From assembly GCA_016124855.1 (NCBI GenBank), contig WGMX01000018.1:1-64000 (forward strand): a DNA stretch of 64,000 bases. Reading direction: 5' to 3'. Below the pieces are notes generated by a model. The model made no database searches and was not told the DNA's origin. It saw nothing but the letters and a program-made list of their open reading frames with translations. This DNA comes from Anaerolineaceae bacterium (GTDB lineage Bacteria > Chloroflexota > Anaerolineae > Aggregatilineales > Phototrophicaceae). The translations under genes were made by a program, and so were the position numbers. Shown here piece by piece: positions 1 through 8,608 of this stretch. How positions within the stretch are numbered: position 1 is the first letter of the stretch; every line of letters begins with the position of its first letter.

Positions 1-140
1 CCGAAGCCGTACTGGTTGAACTCGGTTCAAGCGTAGGCCTTAAGGTCTCGGTTGCAGTCGGCGTAGACGTCGGTTCAATGGTCGGAGTCAACGTCGCTGT
101 TGCCGAAGCCGTACTGGTTGAACTCGGTTCAAGCGTAGGC
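1..140. repeat. Tandem repeat unit in the Thr/Pro linker
   Basis: Positions 1-38 and 103-140 are identical over 38 bases, a period of 102 bp (34 codons). More diverged copies of the same low-complexity sequence fill the region up to about 350. It encodes the Thr/Pro/Ser linker of the SH3 protein on the minus strand, so copy-number change would alter linker length in frame. Confidence 0.8.
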
Positions 141-1018
141 GTCAATGTCGCTGTTGCTGTGCTGCTTGGGATTAACGTGTTCGTCGCGCTTGGAACCGGT
201 GTTGCAGTCAAGGTTGGCACAGGTGTCAGCGTAAAAGTTAAACTTGGAGTAGTCGTTAAGGTATAACTCGCTGTCAAGGTTGGCGTAACACTAGGCGTAC
301 TCGTCGGTGTCAGCGTAGATGTAGCAGTTGGTGTATGGGTTTCCGTATTTGTCGCCGTAAAAGTTGCTGACGGTGTAAGATTATCGACTGATACAACAGG
401 CAAACTATCAAGATCATCCACCCACAGAACTAAATTACGAGAAATCCAACCAAACCCTTCCCCATAACGGATCATAATCCACGAGCCATCAGCATTTTGG
501 CTAACGGGTTCCACAGCGTCGCCAGTAAAAAGTTGTCCTAACCGCAAGTAAGTTCTACCCGGCCCGGCCCGAACGAAACCAGATTGGGCATCATTATTCA
601 GTTGAACCCAATTTCCAACCGGCGTAAAAGTAGGCAGTAAAATGGGCGTAGCGCTTGGGGTTGTCGGCAAAACAGGTGAAGGGGTTAAATTGGCTACATC
701 AACAATAGGTAGAGTGTCAATATTCTCAACCCAAAATGCCAAATCGCGCCGTATCCAACCATAACCTTTTCCATAAACAATTAATACCCAGTCGCCAGCA
801 GCATTGCGGCTCAATGGACGGACACGATCTCCCGCTAGCAGTTTGCCAACAGGTAAATAGTCACGCCCCGGTCCTCCCCGCACAAAAATATCCTCTTGGA
901 TAACGCTGCTTGTTTCAGGGGTCTCGGTTGGAACAGGCGTATTTTGTGCGTAGGCGATGGCAGAAACCAGCCCAAGCAATCCAATGACTATAGCAACAAT
1001 GATGAGCCGATACTTCAA
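1..1018 (-). CDS. Secreted SH3-repeat protein with Thr/Pro-rich linker (3' part missing)
   Basis: The reading frame is open from a TTG start at 1018 to the window edge, so the C-terminus is missing. TTG is preceded by an AGGATG-like ribosome site (about 1025-1030). The N-terminus ([19 protein letters not shown]) is a signal peptide or membrane anchor. Two bacterial SH3-like repeats follow at about residues 40-90 and 130-180, each with a VR-GPGR-YL...G...GD core and a final YG-G-GWI motif. After them comes a long segment made almost only of Thr, Pro, Ser, Ala and Leu (TSTPTATET-like), typical of extracellular linkers in Anaerolineae. SH3_3 domains in such proteins usually bind cell-wall or surface polymers; the ligand here is unknown. 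The linker is encoded by imperfect tandem DNA repeats. Confidence 0.75.
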   Translation of the reverse strand, partial: MKYRLIIVAIVIGLLGLVSAIAYAQNTPVPTETPETSSVIQEDIFVRGGPGRDYLPVGKLLAGDRVRPLSRNAAGDWVLIVYGKGYGWIRRDLAFWVENIDTLPIVDVANLTPSPVLPTTPSATPILLPTFTPVGNWVQLNNDAQSGFVRAGPGRTYLRLGQLFTGDAVEPVSQNADGSWIMIRYGEGFGWISRNLVLWVDDLDSLPVVSVDNLTPSATFTATNTETHTPTATSTLTPTSTPSVTPTLTASYTLTTTPSLTFTLTPVPTLTATPVPSATNTLIPSSTATATLTPTLEPSSTSTASATATLTPTIEPTSTPTATETLRPTLEPSSTSTAS

Positions 1019-1089
1019 GACAACATCCTAAATGCTGTTGGACACAATAAGAATTAGTCTAACATGCATATTTCGCTTATACCAGCATC

Positions 1090-1773
1090 CTATTGGCTGG
1101 GCGTTTGCACATCACCGATATTAAAAAAGATTGTTGGCTCAACCACATTACCATTTAACGTAAACTGTACCGACCATGAACCGGGAGTAAATGGGACATT
1201 TGCCGGATCAAGCGGAAACCAGATGCAAAAATTAGTCTGGTCATTTGGCACGGTATAACTACCGCTGCCCACTACTTGACCCTGATACTTCCATTCCACA
1301 GCGACTTTAGCCCCCGCACCAATGCTAGTTGCCCGCGAGGTAGCATATATAATGGGAACATCAGCCGGAAATTGAGATTGCGTACCATCAGCGCAGCCAT
1401 CAGAATCTCGTTTGCGCGCGGCAACTCCAAGATCAACCAGCGTATTTCCCGAAGCATTTGCCGGTTGACCATTATTGGCACTCGGCGCTGAGCCAACTTG
1501 TAAAGCAGGAGTCGCCGGAACAACAGCATTTAAAGTCGCAATCAATTGACGGTTAATACTATTAATATCTGCAACCGTTGTCTCGGCCATTACGGCTGTC
1601 CGTGCAACCGCAATCGCTGTCTCGCCCAATGTTACCGGCATTGCGCTGGCCTCGGCAGCATAAGCAGTATTCTGTGCGCTTAAGGTAGCAGGAACGTTAG
1701 GTGCATTCAGCACTTGACATGCACCTAATAGACTGGCGAGTATCACTAAACACAAAATAACGATGTAACGCAT
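1090..1773 (-). CDS. Putative lipoprotein with Ig-like C-terminal domain
   Basis: The likely start is the ATG at 1773 (MRYIVILCLV), with an AGAGGTG ribosome site 5 nt upstream; an in-frame upstream extension to 1839 lacks such a site. A hydrophobic stretch ends in a lipobox (LLGAC), so the mature protein is probably lipid-anchored at Cys. A low-complexity Ala/Thr segment follows. The C-terminal ~110 residues look like a beta-sandwich: two Cys (in DGCAD and NFCIW) flank alternating strands, ending in a GSWSVQFTLNG motif seen in Ig-like extracellular domains. About 227 residues. No enzyme motif is visible and the function is unknown. It lies upstream of, and on the same strand as, the SH3 protein. 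Confidence 0.65.
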   Translation of the reverse strand: MRYIVILCLVILASLLGACQVLNAPNVPATLSAQNTAYAAEASAMPVTLGETAIAVARTAVMAETTVADINSINRQLIATLNAVVPATPALQVGSAPSANNGQPANASGNTLVDLGVAARKRDSDGCADGTQSQFPADVPIIYATSRATSIGAGAKVAVEWKYQGQVVGSGSYTVPNDQTNFCIWFPLDPANVPFTPGSWSVQFTLNGNVVEPTIFFNIGDVQTPSQ

Positions 1774-1883
1774 ATTCACCTCTAAGGCGATTATAGCAGC
1801 ATCATTAACTACACCAGAGTGACATTTTTGACGTGACAACAGGCTTGTGGGCTAAGTGCAAATCTGATACCATATACAACAAT

Positions 1884-1955
1884 GCCCTCGTAGCTCAGGG
1901 GATAGAGCGCGGCCCTCCGGAGGCTGAGGCACAGGTTCGATTCCTGTCGGGGGTA
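1884..1955 (+). tRNA. tRNA-Arg (anticodon CCG)
   Basis: The cloverleaf folds by eye. The acceptor strand GCCCTCG pairs with CGGGGGT (two G-U type pairs), the D arm is GCTC/GAGC, the anticodon stem is CGGCC/GGCTG with loop CTCCGGA giving anticodon CCG, and the T arm is ACAGG-TTCGATT-CCTGT. CCA is not encoded. No terminator follows; instead the antisense recombinase frame runs into the gene. The wobble pairs in the acceptor stem suggest that the 3' strand was replaced when a mobile element integrated. The better-matching strand CGAGGGC lies at 25109-25115. Confidence 0.93.
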
Positions 1956-3650
1956 TATTCGTACCTTTCATTTCTGGTTTCATACAGTGTTCCACGCACG
2001 ATTAGGAATTTATCTGCCCACTCCTTGAGGCGGAAACTTACAATTCGCTGCATATCCAAGTCGTAAACAATCTCTTCAAAAAGGTTATGAGCAATACCGC
2101 GACGGTTTTCATCGTTGCTGCCTTCCCATAAATGACCAATCTTAGTGAGCGCATCAACACACATAGTTAGCTGTGCATTGAGTTGTTCCGTTTCAGTTGT
2201 ATAGTTTTGCCAATAGGCTAAATCGCGCTCCAATTTCTCTTTTCGACGTAAATATTCCTCTCGTTCCAAATCGCGGTCCTCAAAAAGACTTCTTGCAGCA
2301 ACTATTCGGCGTTCGATTTTTGCAATTGCCGTAGCTTTTTGTTCGATCATGGCTTGTTCATCGGCATGTTCTGCACTTAGGATCGCTAGCGCGTGATTTT
2401 GCATGATGGTGAGCGATTTTTCATCCACAGTTAAGATTTGGCACAAACGCAAAAAATCTTCCTCAAGGTCTGGACTATACACCTGTTTGTGGTTGCACCC
2501 ACATTCAAGGCCGGGGCGATGTCGGTAGCTGCCTAATTTAGTTCCAGATTTGCCTTTCCCACTGAGTTTTGATCGTAGTTTGGGGTTATTTTGTTGAAGG
2601 GCAAGCTGATCACATTTGGCACAATAGACTAGACCTGCCAATGGATAGACACGATCAGGTAGATTTCGCCCACGATCAGGCTGACGATATGATCTTTCGG
2701 TGGCAATCTGCCCTACTCGCCGCAAAAGTTCAACATCAAATACAGCGCGTTCAGGGTCGATAGGAATGGAATTAGGCTCTATGGCGTAGGCAGGGCGATT
2801 TTTCGCTTGTTGTCCGATAACCGTGCCGCCATACTCAATCCAATTGCGGGCAACACGACGCACGTCATCTGTTTCGAGTGGTGATGGCAACCCATGACGA
2901 GTACGAAATGCCCAACCTTCCTCACTCATTACTTTGGAGATACGGGCGAGGCCATAACCAGACACATATAATTCAAGAATTCGTCGCGCACATTCATAGT
3001 ATCCGCGCCATACTGCGCCTATGACAGGTGTTTCGTCACCCTTTTTCCCCGCTTTCCATGTACCATCAGGTAATAACCATGCACCATCATCTAATGGGCA
3101 TAAATAGCCTTCTTTGTTACGTTTTGTACCGAATGGGGGAAGCCCAACCGTAATATTGCGTGCCTTTTTTGTACGCAATATTCGCTTTCCGCCTAAGAGA
3201 AATATCTATGGCATAGTATTCATCAAATATAGCGGCAAGTTGCGCCATCAAGCGACCTTGTGGAGTTGAAAAGTCTATGCTCTTATTCAGGTCAGCAAGC
3301 ACAAGTCGAATATTGTGACTATCAACAAAATCTAAAAGATCGCCAATTCGCCAACCTCGACGATGTAATCGGGACAAGTCGTAGGCAACAATGGCGACTA
3401 CATCAGGATCACTCATTCGTGCTTTTAGAGCTAACCATCCGGGGCGATTGTTTTCATACATACCAGACTTATGCCCTTCCGTATCTTCATACCATTCCAC
3501 TGTCCATTCGTGCATTTCGCAGACACGTTCAATATGTTGTCGCTGTATTTCAGGACTAACAAGGTCTTTTTCGTCCTTGACCCAAGATCGGCGAATATAA
3601 CAAAGGGCTACATTGGGTTTCTCTCGTTTTGGCTTTACATCTGACATCAT
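1895..3650 (-). pseudogene. Large serine recombinase (integrase), frame-shifted
   Basis: Two overlapping frames make one large serine recombinase of about 585 residues. The N-terminal frame (3650 to about 3165) starts at an ATG after AAGGAG. It carries the resolvase catalytic domain with nucleophile Ser22 (CYIRRS), then YDLSRLHRRGW and the STPQGRLMAQ segment. The second frame (about 3165 to 1895) has the recombinase domain (VGLPPFGTKR onward), a zinc ribbon (CAKC ... CGC near 2500-2630) and a coiled coil (KIERRIVAARSLFEDRD). The frames join at a run of six A on the coding strand (3165-3170); with five A the frame is continuous. This may be a real mutation, slippage or a read error. The last 15 or so codons lie antisense inside tRNA-Arg. 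This is the presumed integrase of the 23-kb element. Confidence 0.85.
1939..1949 (+). other. attL core
   Basis: Eleven bases in the T-loop and T-stem of tRNA-Arg, identical to 25100-25110. The next seven bases match at five positions. Sequence to the left is host tRNA and sequence to the right belongs to the element. Confidence 0.65.
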
Positions 3651-3684
3651 AGTCTCCTTCCCAACCACACATTCTCGACTGAAT

Positions 3685-3972
3685 TTACTTTGTCTCTAAT
3701 GCTTGTTTCACCGCAGATAGGAATGCGGTCAAACCATAGACAAGGGAACTTTGTTGACATTCATTTCCACGCGATGTTGCCAAACTAAGGCACACCTCTT
3801 TACTGAATTTCTCTATGGTCTTGAACGAGTACGTATTAACGGTATTCGTTGAGTGTGTATTCTGCTGGTAATCAACTAGGTCTTTAGACACAAAAAAAAA
3901 GTCGTCAATCACTGGATAGCAGCAATTGACGACTCCAAAGCCCAATAGGTATATTGTGCTGTAGCCGACCAC
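3685..3972 (-). CDS. Small hypothetical protein upstream of the recombinase
   Basis: A 95-codon frame from a GTG at 3972 ends 35 bp before the recombinase start, on the same strand. The N-terminal part is hydrophobic (YLLGFGVVNCCYPVIDDFFF) and includes a run of nine A/T bases. The C-terminal 60 residues look like soluble helices (FKTIEKFSKEVCLSL, YGLTAFLSAVKQALETK). I recognise no family. The ribosome site is weak (GAG). Its place, downstream of a perfect hairpin and before the integrase, would suit a small regulator or excision factor, but no helix-turn-helix is evident. It could be a chance frame. Confidence 0.35.
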   Translation of the reverse strand: MVGYSTIYLLGFGVVNCCYPVIDDFFFVSKDLVDYQQNTHSTNTVNTYSFKTIEKFSKEVCLSLATSRGNECQQSSLVYGLTAFLSAVKQALETK

Positions 3973-3998
3973 GCTGCTCTTTTCAGCTTGGTTGGTTA

Positions 3999-4033
3999 GC
4001 TCTCGGTAGGTGCTGGAAACACCTACCGAGAGC
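3999..4033. promoter_or_regulatory. Perfect 14-bp inverted repeat upstream of integrase
   Basis: Arms 3999-4012 (GCTCTCGGTAGGTG) and 4020-4033 are exact reverse complements around a 7-nt loop. Neither strand has a T-run after the hairpin, so a terminator is unlikely. It sits 27 bp before the start of the small frame that leads into the recombinase. An operator or a structural site of the element is the simplest reading. Confidence 0.5.
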
Positions 4034-4239
4034 GACCTGTTGATGTGTAGAATTTGATTAGACTATAGGACGATTTGAATCTTAATGTCAAGTTCGTTTC
4101 CTAATACACTATGAGTCTATTATTTTTAATATGTGCGAGTCAAGATGGCACAAGAGTACCAAATGATAGTAGTCTTCTTATATCAGATCAGAAACCCTGC
4201 CAGATACTCAAGAAATAATATTATGCCACAATCCGCTCG

Positions 4240-4518
4240 ATGACTGAACCGCCCCTCACCATTGATGCCGAAAGATTTGACCGCCTTAGCAATCCTACCG
4301 AAGACTTGCTCTCACAGGTAAGAAAAATCTACCAAGATCATAAGAATGAAGCCGAACGACGTATTGCCTTTCGCACATGGATGGCAGCCTTTCTCACCAA
4401 TGTGGATTTGGCGCTTGTAGACACTAAGGTTGTACGAAACTTCATTGCAAAAAACTTAGAGTTTATAGATGAAGAGTGTAAAAAAATAGTCGATAGAGCG
4501 ATTGAGGGTATTTACTGA
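4240..4518 (+). CDS. Hypothetical 92-residue protein
   Basis: This plus-strand frame starts at ATG 4240 and ends with TGA directly before a hairpin-plus-T terminator, which supports it being a real gene. The protein is mostly helical and charged (DRLSNPTEDLLSQVRKIYQ, RIAFRTWMAAFLTNVDLAL, AKNLEFIDEECKKIVDRAI), without a signal peptide or membrane segment. No family is recognised. No strong ribosome site is visible before the ATG, and no upstream start in frame is available because CGATGA stops it. It converges on uppP. Confidence 0.5.
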   Translation: MTEPPLTIDAERFDRLSNPTEDLLSQVRKIYQDHKNEAERRIAFRTWMAAFLTNVDLALVDTKVVRNFIAKNLEFIDEECKKIVDRAIEGIY

Positions 4519-4542
4519 TAATCGTGAAATACGATTACTTTT
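4519..4542 (+). terminator. Rho-independent terminator
   Basis: A 7-bp stem (TAATCGT/ACGATTA) with a GAAAT loop is followed by CTTTTAA. It begins one base after the stop of the 92-residue gene. Confidence 0.6.
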
Positions 4543-4547
4543 AACCC

Positions 4548-5414
4548 TTATCCGCGTGTCAACGCCACAACAAGGATCACTAAAGTGAGTATCCAGCGGT
4601 AGTAGACAAAGATGTTAGTCGAATTGCTCTGAAGATAACGCATCAGGAAACGGATAGCCATATAACCGCTAATGGTCGCTGCAATGACACCAATTGGAAA
4701 GAGCGTTAAATCGTTTTGTGTAATGCTCCCAGAAGAAATCCCTGCATAAATTTCAGCCAGACTTTTTAAGCCTGCACCCGCAATAATCGGAGCAGAAAGC
4801 AAAAATGAGAAGCGGGCGGCTGACTCACGCTCGAACCCAATGGCTAATCCCGCTGTGATCGTACTACCGGATCGTGATACGCCGGGAAACACGGCAAATG
4901 CTTGGGATACGCCAATTAGTAACGCATCCTTTAAGGTCATTTGTTGCACGTTACGGGTATGTCGGGCAAAGCGTTCAGCCAAGAACAGCAGCAGCCCCAA
5001 GACAATAATGATAACCGCCATCACAATCATTGCCGATGAATTGATGGGTTGATTCGGCGTGTGGAACCAATCGCCAATTTTCCCTTCTAATAACACGCCA
5101 GCAATACCGCCCGGAATACAAGCGATAATGACCAACCAAGATAAACGTCGATTTGGATCATTGCTTATATTTCGTTCACGGATACTGTCAATACCCGCAC
5201 GAATAAGCCGTCCCCAATCTGCCCTGAAATACCATAATACAGACACTAACGTTCCAAGATGCAGTGCCACGTCAAAAGGTAAACTGGTTAATGCGGGATC
5301 GTTCCATCGAAAGAGCCAAGGAACGATAATCAGGTGAGCCGAACTGGATACTGGGATAAACTCGGTTAGACCTTGTATGATACCAAGAATAATAGCTTGT
5401 AAAAGAGTAGTCAA
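4548..5414 (-). CDS. uppP: Undecaprenyl-diphosphatase UppP (BacA)
   Basis: This integral membrane phosphatase recycles undecaprenyl pyrophosphate, the lipid carrier of peptidoglycan synthesis; extra copies give bacitracin resistance. Both family signatures are present: the N-terminal GLTEFIPVSSSAHL motif (about residues 15-28) and the PGVSRSGSTITAGL motif (about residues 175-188). Length is 288 residues, near the usual 260-290, with about eight hydrophobic segments. The start is a TTG at 5414 with GGAG about 10 nt upstream. It ends a same-strand series after the PepSY protein, two-component system and ABC exporter, all inside the mobile element. This context suggests cargo for envelope-antibiotic resistance rather than the sole housekeeping copy. 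Confidence 0.95.
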   Translation of the reverse strand: MTTLLQAIILGIIQGLTEFIPVSSSAHLIIVPWLFRWNDPALTSLPFDVALHLGTLVSVLWYFRADWGRLIRAGIDSIRERNISNDPNRRLSWLVIIACIPGGIAGVLLEGKIGDWFHTPNQPINSSAMIVMAVIIIVLGLLLFLAERFARHTRNVQQMTLKDALLIGVSQAFAVFPGVSRSGSTITAGLAIGFERESAARFSFLLSAPIIAGAGLKSLAEIYAGISSGSITQNDLTLFPIGVIAATISGYMAIRFLMRYLQSNSTNIFVYYRWILTLVILVVALTRG

Positions 5415-5557
5415 AGTGTGTCTTTCTCCAAGTGTGATAACATAGATTGTTAAGAAAATGCAATCGGTAAAATTAATGATTGATCCTGAACAGTGTGAAG
5501 GTACCGCGTAACTAAATCACACGATACCTTCTTAGCTTATCCGCTTATTAGGACAAA

Positions 5558-6253
5558 CTAATTACTTGAATCTGCTACCTGTGTCGCTAAGATGCTGCCG
5601 TTGCCAGCATCCACCTTCACATCACGCCCATCCTTGAGTTGGACGCTGAAGACGAGATAGCCGTTCTCAACATCCAGTTTGATAGTATCGACGGCGCTCC
5701 CAGCATTGGCTTTGAGGGCTGCTGCCTGAGCCGCTTCAACAGTAATCTTTGCCATCGTCTTTAAGGCACTGCAACGGCCTGCATCCGGCATCGTCTGGAG
5801 GAGGGTTTCGTCAACCTTCAGGCTGCCCTTATAAGCCGGGTTTTGGACTTGATCAGCTTCATTACCCGCATTGGCAACATTACCTTCCCCTGCCTGATCC
5901 TGAACTTCTTGCCCATTGGCTTCCGTTCCCGTTTGGTCTTGAACTTCCTGTCCGTTAGGCTGTTCACCGGCAGCATTCACATCCGTTGCTTCTGGTGATG
6001 CGGTGCCCAAAACGATACAAACAGTTGTGTCGGTTTCTGCCTTAGTATCCTCAGGACACTTTGGCTCAGTGGAATCGTTGGCAGTATTCTGATCTTGGAC
6101 TTGATCGGTATCCTGCCCACCGCAGGTTGCAGCCGATTGTGCTTGAACCGCTGTGATATTGCCTAAAAAACCAGTCCCAAACAGCGCTAGCAATGCAAGC
6201 AATGTCACGGTATACAGCGATTCCCGAAGCGATACACGATTTTGGTTCATCAT
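5558..6253 (-). CDS. Secreted PepSY-domain protein
   Basis: The start is taken at ATG 6253 (MMNQNRVS), just after GAGGAA; an upstream in-frame ATG at 6274 has no better site. A signal peptide (TLLALLALFGTGFLGN ... VQAQ) is followed by an acidic Gln/Asn/Asp-rich linker with a repeated NGQEVQDQ unit (about residues 115-140). The C-terminal ~70 residues match PepSY: ITVEAAQAAALKANAG, then beta strands ending DGRDVKVDAGNGSIL. PepSY domains often act outside the membrane as inhibitors or partners of sensor kinases and peptidases. It lies directly downstream of the kinase gene and may modulate it, which is inference from context. Confidence 0.8.
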   Translation of the reverse strand: MMNQNRVSLRESLYTVTLLALLALFGTGFLGNITAVQAQSAATCGGQDTDQVQDQNTANDSTEPKCPEDTKAETDTTVCIVLGTASPEATDVNAAGEQPNGQEVQDQTGTEANGQEVQDQAGEGNVANAGNEADQVQNPAYKGSLKVDETLLQTMPDAGRCSALKTMAKITVEAAQAAALKANAGSAVDTIKLDVENGYLVFSVQLKDGRDVKVDAGNGSILATQVADSSN

Positions 6254-6469
6254 ACATTCCTCATACTTATTCACTTGATCTGTTCAGGCTAAATGCCCGG
6301 ATAGGTTGGTTTGGAGGTCAAAATACACAATAGCTCCTTTGACTCAGTGACCATACTGCACCACCTATCACGAACGATGATTGCGTCTAAAGGTTAATTA
6401 GGGTTTAAGTGATTGAAGATGATCAAAACAGGAGAACAACAGGTAGCTTGGAAAGGATAAATGAAGAAT

Positions 6470-7852
6470 TCACGATTGATTTGAGTGTTCTAATGGTAAA
6501 AGTACTGTAAATGTAGTTCCATGCCCCACGCTGCTTTTAACTCGCAATTGTCCCCTATGTGCCTGCACAATTGCATGTGTAATAGCTAAACCCAACCCGA
6601 AACCGCCTGTCGTTCGGGCACTATCAGCACGATAAAAACGCTCGAATATATGGGGAAGATGCTCTGGTGCAATGCCTATACCGCTATCTGTAATCAGGAC
6701 TTCAATATCGGTCGTATTTCGATTAGCCTCAACGTCGATAATTGACTTGGGCGATGTGTACTTAATAGCATTATCAATCAAATTGGAAAACACTTGATAG
6801 AGGCGATCCGGGTCTCCGTTTACCGGTAAGGTAATCCGCTTATCACGTTTTATGGAAATCTTAACATTACAGGCTTGCGCCTTAGCTTGCCAAGACTCGA
6901 CAATACTGTCAAGGATTTCACCCAAATCAAGCGGTTGCAGATCAACTAGCCCACCTTGTTCTACCCGTGTCAACATCAGTGTTTGTTCGGTCAAGCGGGT
7001 CATCCGATCAACATCAGCTTCCATATTTGCCATCATACGAAGGAGTGTATCCGCATCACGCGGGCGCGAACGAGCAAGGCTGAGTTGTGTTTTAAGGATG
7101 CCTAGTGGTGTTCGCAGTTCATGGGACACATCGGCTGTCAATTGTCGTTCTCGCTGGAAACCCTGTTCTAAGCGTTCCAGCATCGCATCGAAGGTATGAG
7201 CTAGTTCACCGATTTCGTCATTTGGTAGTTGAAGGGTAAGGCGGCGACTGAGATCTTCTGTGCTTATTTGGCGAGCGGTGCGGGTGATCGTGGCTACTGG
7301 CGCAAGTGCGCGGTTTGCTAAGAATAGACCACCCGCGCCGGATAGCAGCACCAATACTGGAACTGCAATCCCTAAACCCAACATGACTTGCCTTATAAAG
7401 ACTTGACTATCTCGAAGCGATTTCGCTATAACGATCACGCCTTGTGGGTGATCTCCTTCTGACAATGGGGCGACCAATAGGCGTATGGGTTCTCCATTCT
7501 TGAGTTGACTGTCAATAAACCCATCATTTGGAATGACCGTTAGTGGCAGTGGGAGATTCTCCAATCGCCCGACTGTTAGTACGGCTGTACCGGACCGTGC
7601 AACGATCCAAGCCATCATGCCCTGAGAACTCAGAGTGTTTCGGTCGGACTCCGATAGTTGAAACTGACCATCCCGTACATCAATGACTGCATTCAATTGT
7701 GAGGCACTCAATCGAAGGCTTTCATCAATTTGCTGGTTCTGCGTTTTTTGGATAACCACTACTAACATCACCCCGAAAATGACCAGAAGCAAACATTCTA
7801 AGGTGATTGTCCACAGAACCAATCGCAGGCGTAGATTGTTAAACTTATTCAT
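6470..7852 (-). CDS. Two-component sensor histidine kinase
   Basis: The ATG at 7852 overlaps the response-regulator stop by 8 nt (ATGAATAA), so the pair is translationally coupled. Order of parts: TM1 at about residues 8-30, an extracytoplasmic sensor region of about 125 residues, TM2 at about 150-175, HAMP, HisKA with phospho-acceptor His in DVSHELRTPLG (about 243), then HATPase_c with N box (NLIDNAIKYT), G1 (DSGIGI) and G2 (GFGLGLAI). About 460 residues, the usual size of QseC/BaeS-type kinases. Phosphate passes to the adjacent OmpR-type regulator. The signal is unknown; neighbours (UppP, PepSY, ABC exporter) point to envelope stress or cationic peptides. Confidence 0.93.
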   Translation of the reverse strand: MNKFNNLRLRLVLWTITLECLLLVIFGVMLVVVIQKTQNQQIDESLRLSASQLNAVIDVRDGQFQLSESDRNTLSSQGMMAWIVARSGTAVLTVGRLENLPLPLTVIPNDGFIDSQLKNGEPIRLLVAPLSEGDHPQGVIVIAKSLRDSQVFIRQVMLGLGIAVPVLVLLSGAGGLFLANRALAPVATITRTARQISTEDLSRRLTLQLPNDEIGELAHTFDAMLERLEQGFQRERQLTADVSHELRTPLGILKTQLSLARSRPRDADTLLRMMANMEADVDRMTRLTEQTLMLTRVEQGGLVDLQPLDLGEILDSIVESWQAKAQACNVKISIKRDKRITLPVNGDPDRLYQVFSNLIDNAIKYTSPKSIIDVEANRNTTDIEVLITDSGIGIAPEHLPHIFERFYRADSARTTGGFGLGLAITHAIVQAHRGQLRVKSSVGHGTTFTVLLPLEHSNQS

Positions 7853-8519
7853 TGCCGCCAATCCGATAGCCTAATCCATGCACCGTCTGAATCAGCTTTT
7901 CATCATGTCCATCGTCAATTTTTCTCCGCAACAAGTGGATATAAACTTCGATCAATTTAGACTCGGAATCATAATCCATATCCCATACCCGTTCGATGAT
8001 TTGCTGCCGTGAAAGTACTTGGTTTGGATGCCGCATCAAGGTTTCGAGCAAAGCATATTCTTTGGCCTTGAGTTCGATCATCTTATCGCCGCGTCGGGCG
8101 TATTTCGTCGCAGTATCCAACGTGAGATCATTGACAACGAGTTCTGCGGTTTTAGCTGATCCCTCACGCCGTCCAAGCGCCCGCACCCTTGCCGTGAGTT
8201 CTTGAATGGCAAAGGGTTTGACAAGATAATCATCAGCGCCACTGTCTAAGCCTTTTACTTTATCGGGGAGGGTGTCACGAGCGGTTAACATCAACACCGG
8301 CATCTTATACCCCGCTGCCCGTAAATCCCGACAAGCGGTTATGCCGTCCTTTTCTGGGAGCATGATGTCGAGCAATATGAGATCGTAGTTGGCACTTTGT
8401 ATCCAGTGCAGGACATCTGCGCCGTTCCCAACGACATCGACGGCATGAGCTTCTTCTTCAAGCCCCTGCCGAATAAGTGCTGCCATTCGGATTTCATCTT
8501 CAACGACTAAGATACGCAT
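7845..8519 (-). CDS. OmpR/PhoB-family response regulator
   Basis: The receiver domain starts MRILVVEDEIR. The phospho-acceptor Asp is in DLILLDIMLPEKDG, and the conserved Lys is in DYLVKPF. A winged-helix DNA-binding domain follows (LKAKEYALLETLMRHPNQVLSRQQI ... IHLLRRKIDD ... VHGLGYRI). The start is set at ATG 8519, where the conserved domain begins; an in-frame extension to 8567 would read into an inverted repeat and is unlikely. It is cognate to the overlapping sensor kinase. It probably controls the exporter operon and/or uppP, by analogy with Bce/Mac-type systems; no direct-repeat target site was identified. Confidence 0.93.
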   Translation of the reverse strand: MRILVVEDEIRMAALIRQGLEEEAHAVDVVGNGADVLHWIQSANYDLILLDIMLPEKDGITACRDLRAAGYKMPVLMLTARDTLPDKVKGLDSGADDYLVKPFAIQELTARVRALGRREGSAKTAELVVNDLTLDTATKYARRGDKMIELKAKEYALLETLMRHPNQVLSRQQIIERVWDMDYDSESKLIEVYIHLLRRKIDDGHDEKLIQTVHGLGYRIGGNE

Positions 8520-8547
8520 GGGTATTGTGTTCTCTTTTCCAAACAGT

Positions 8548-8579
8548 ACATTCTCACAGTTTAACAACTGTGAGAATGT
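8548..8579. terminator. Perfect 14-bp inverted repeat between exporter and regulator genes
   Basis: Arms 8548-8561 (ACATTCTCACAGTT) and 8566-8579 are exact reverse complements around a 4-nt loop; one further flanking pair (8547/8580) matches. It lies between the end of the permease gene and the start of the response regulator, both on the minus strand. There is no U-run on the minus strand, so it may be a weak terminator, an mRNA-processing hairpin or an operator. Confidence 0.45.
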
Positions 8580-8608
8580 ATTCTTCAGATTATCCTATTA
8601 TGCCACCT

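Noticed and set aside
3905-4033. Possible CRISPR-like repeat because of the hairpin and repeated GTCGTCAAT/ATTGACGAC words
   Set aside because: Only single inverted pairs are present, with no regular direct repeats or spacers. No CRISPR array was found in the window.
8548-8579. Classic rho-independent terminator for the permease gene
   Set aside because: No T-run follows on the minus strand, so it is reported as an inverted repeat of uncertain role.
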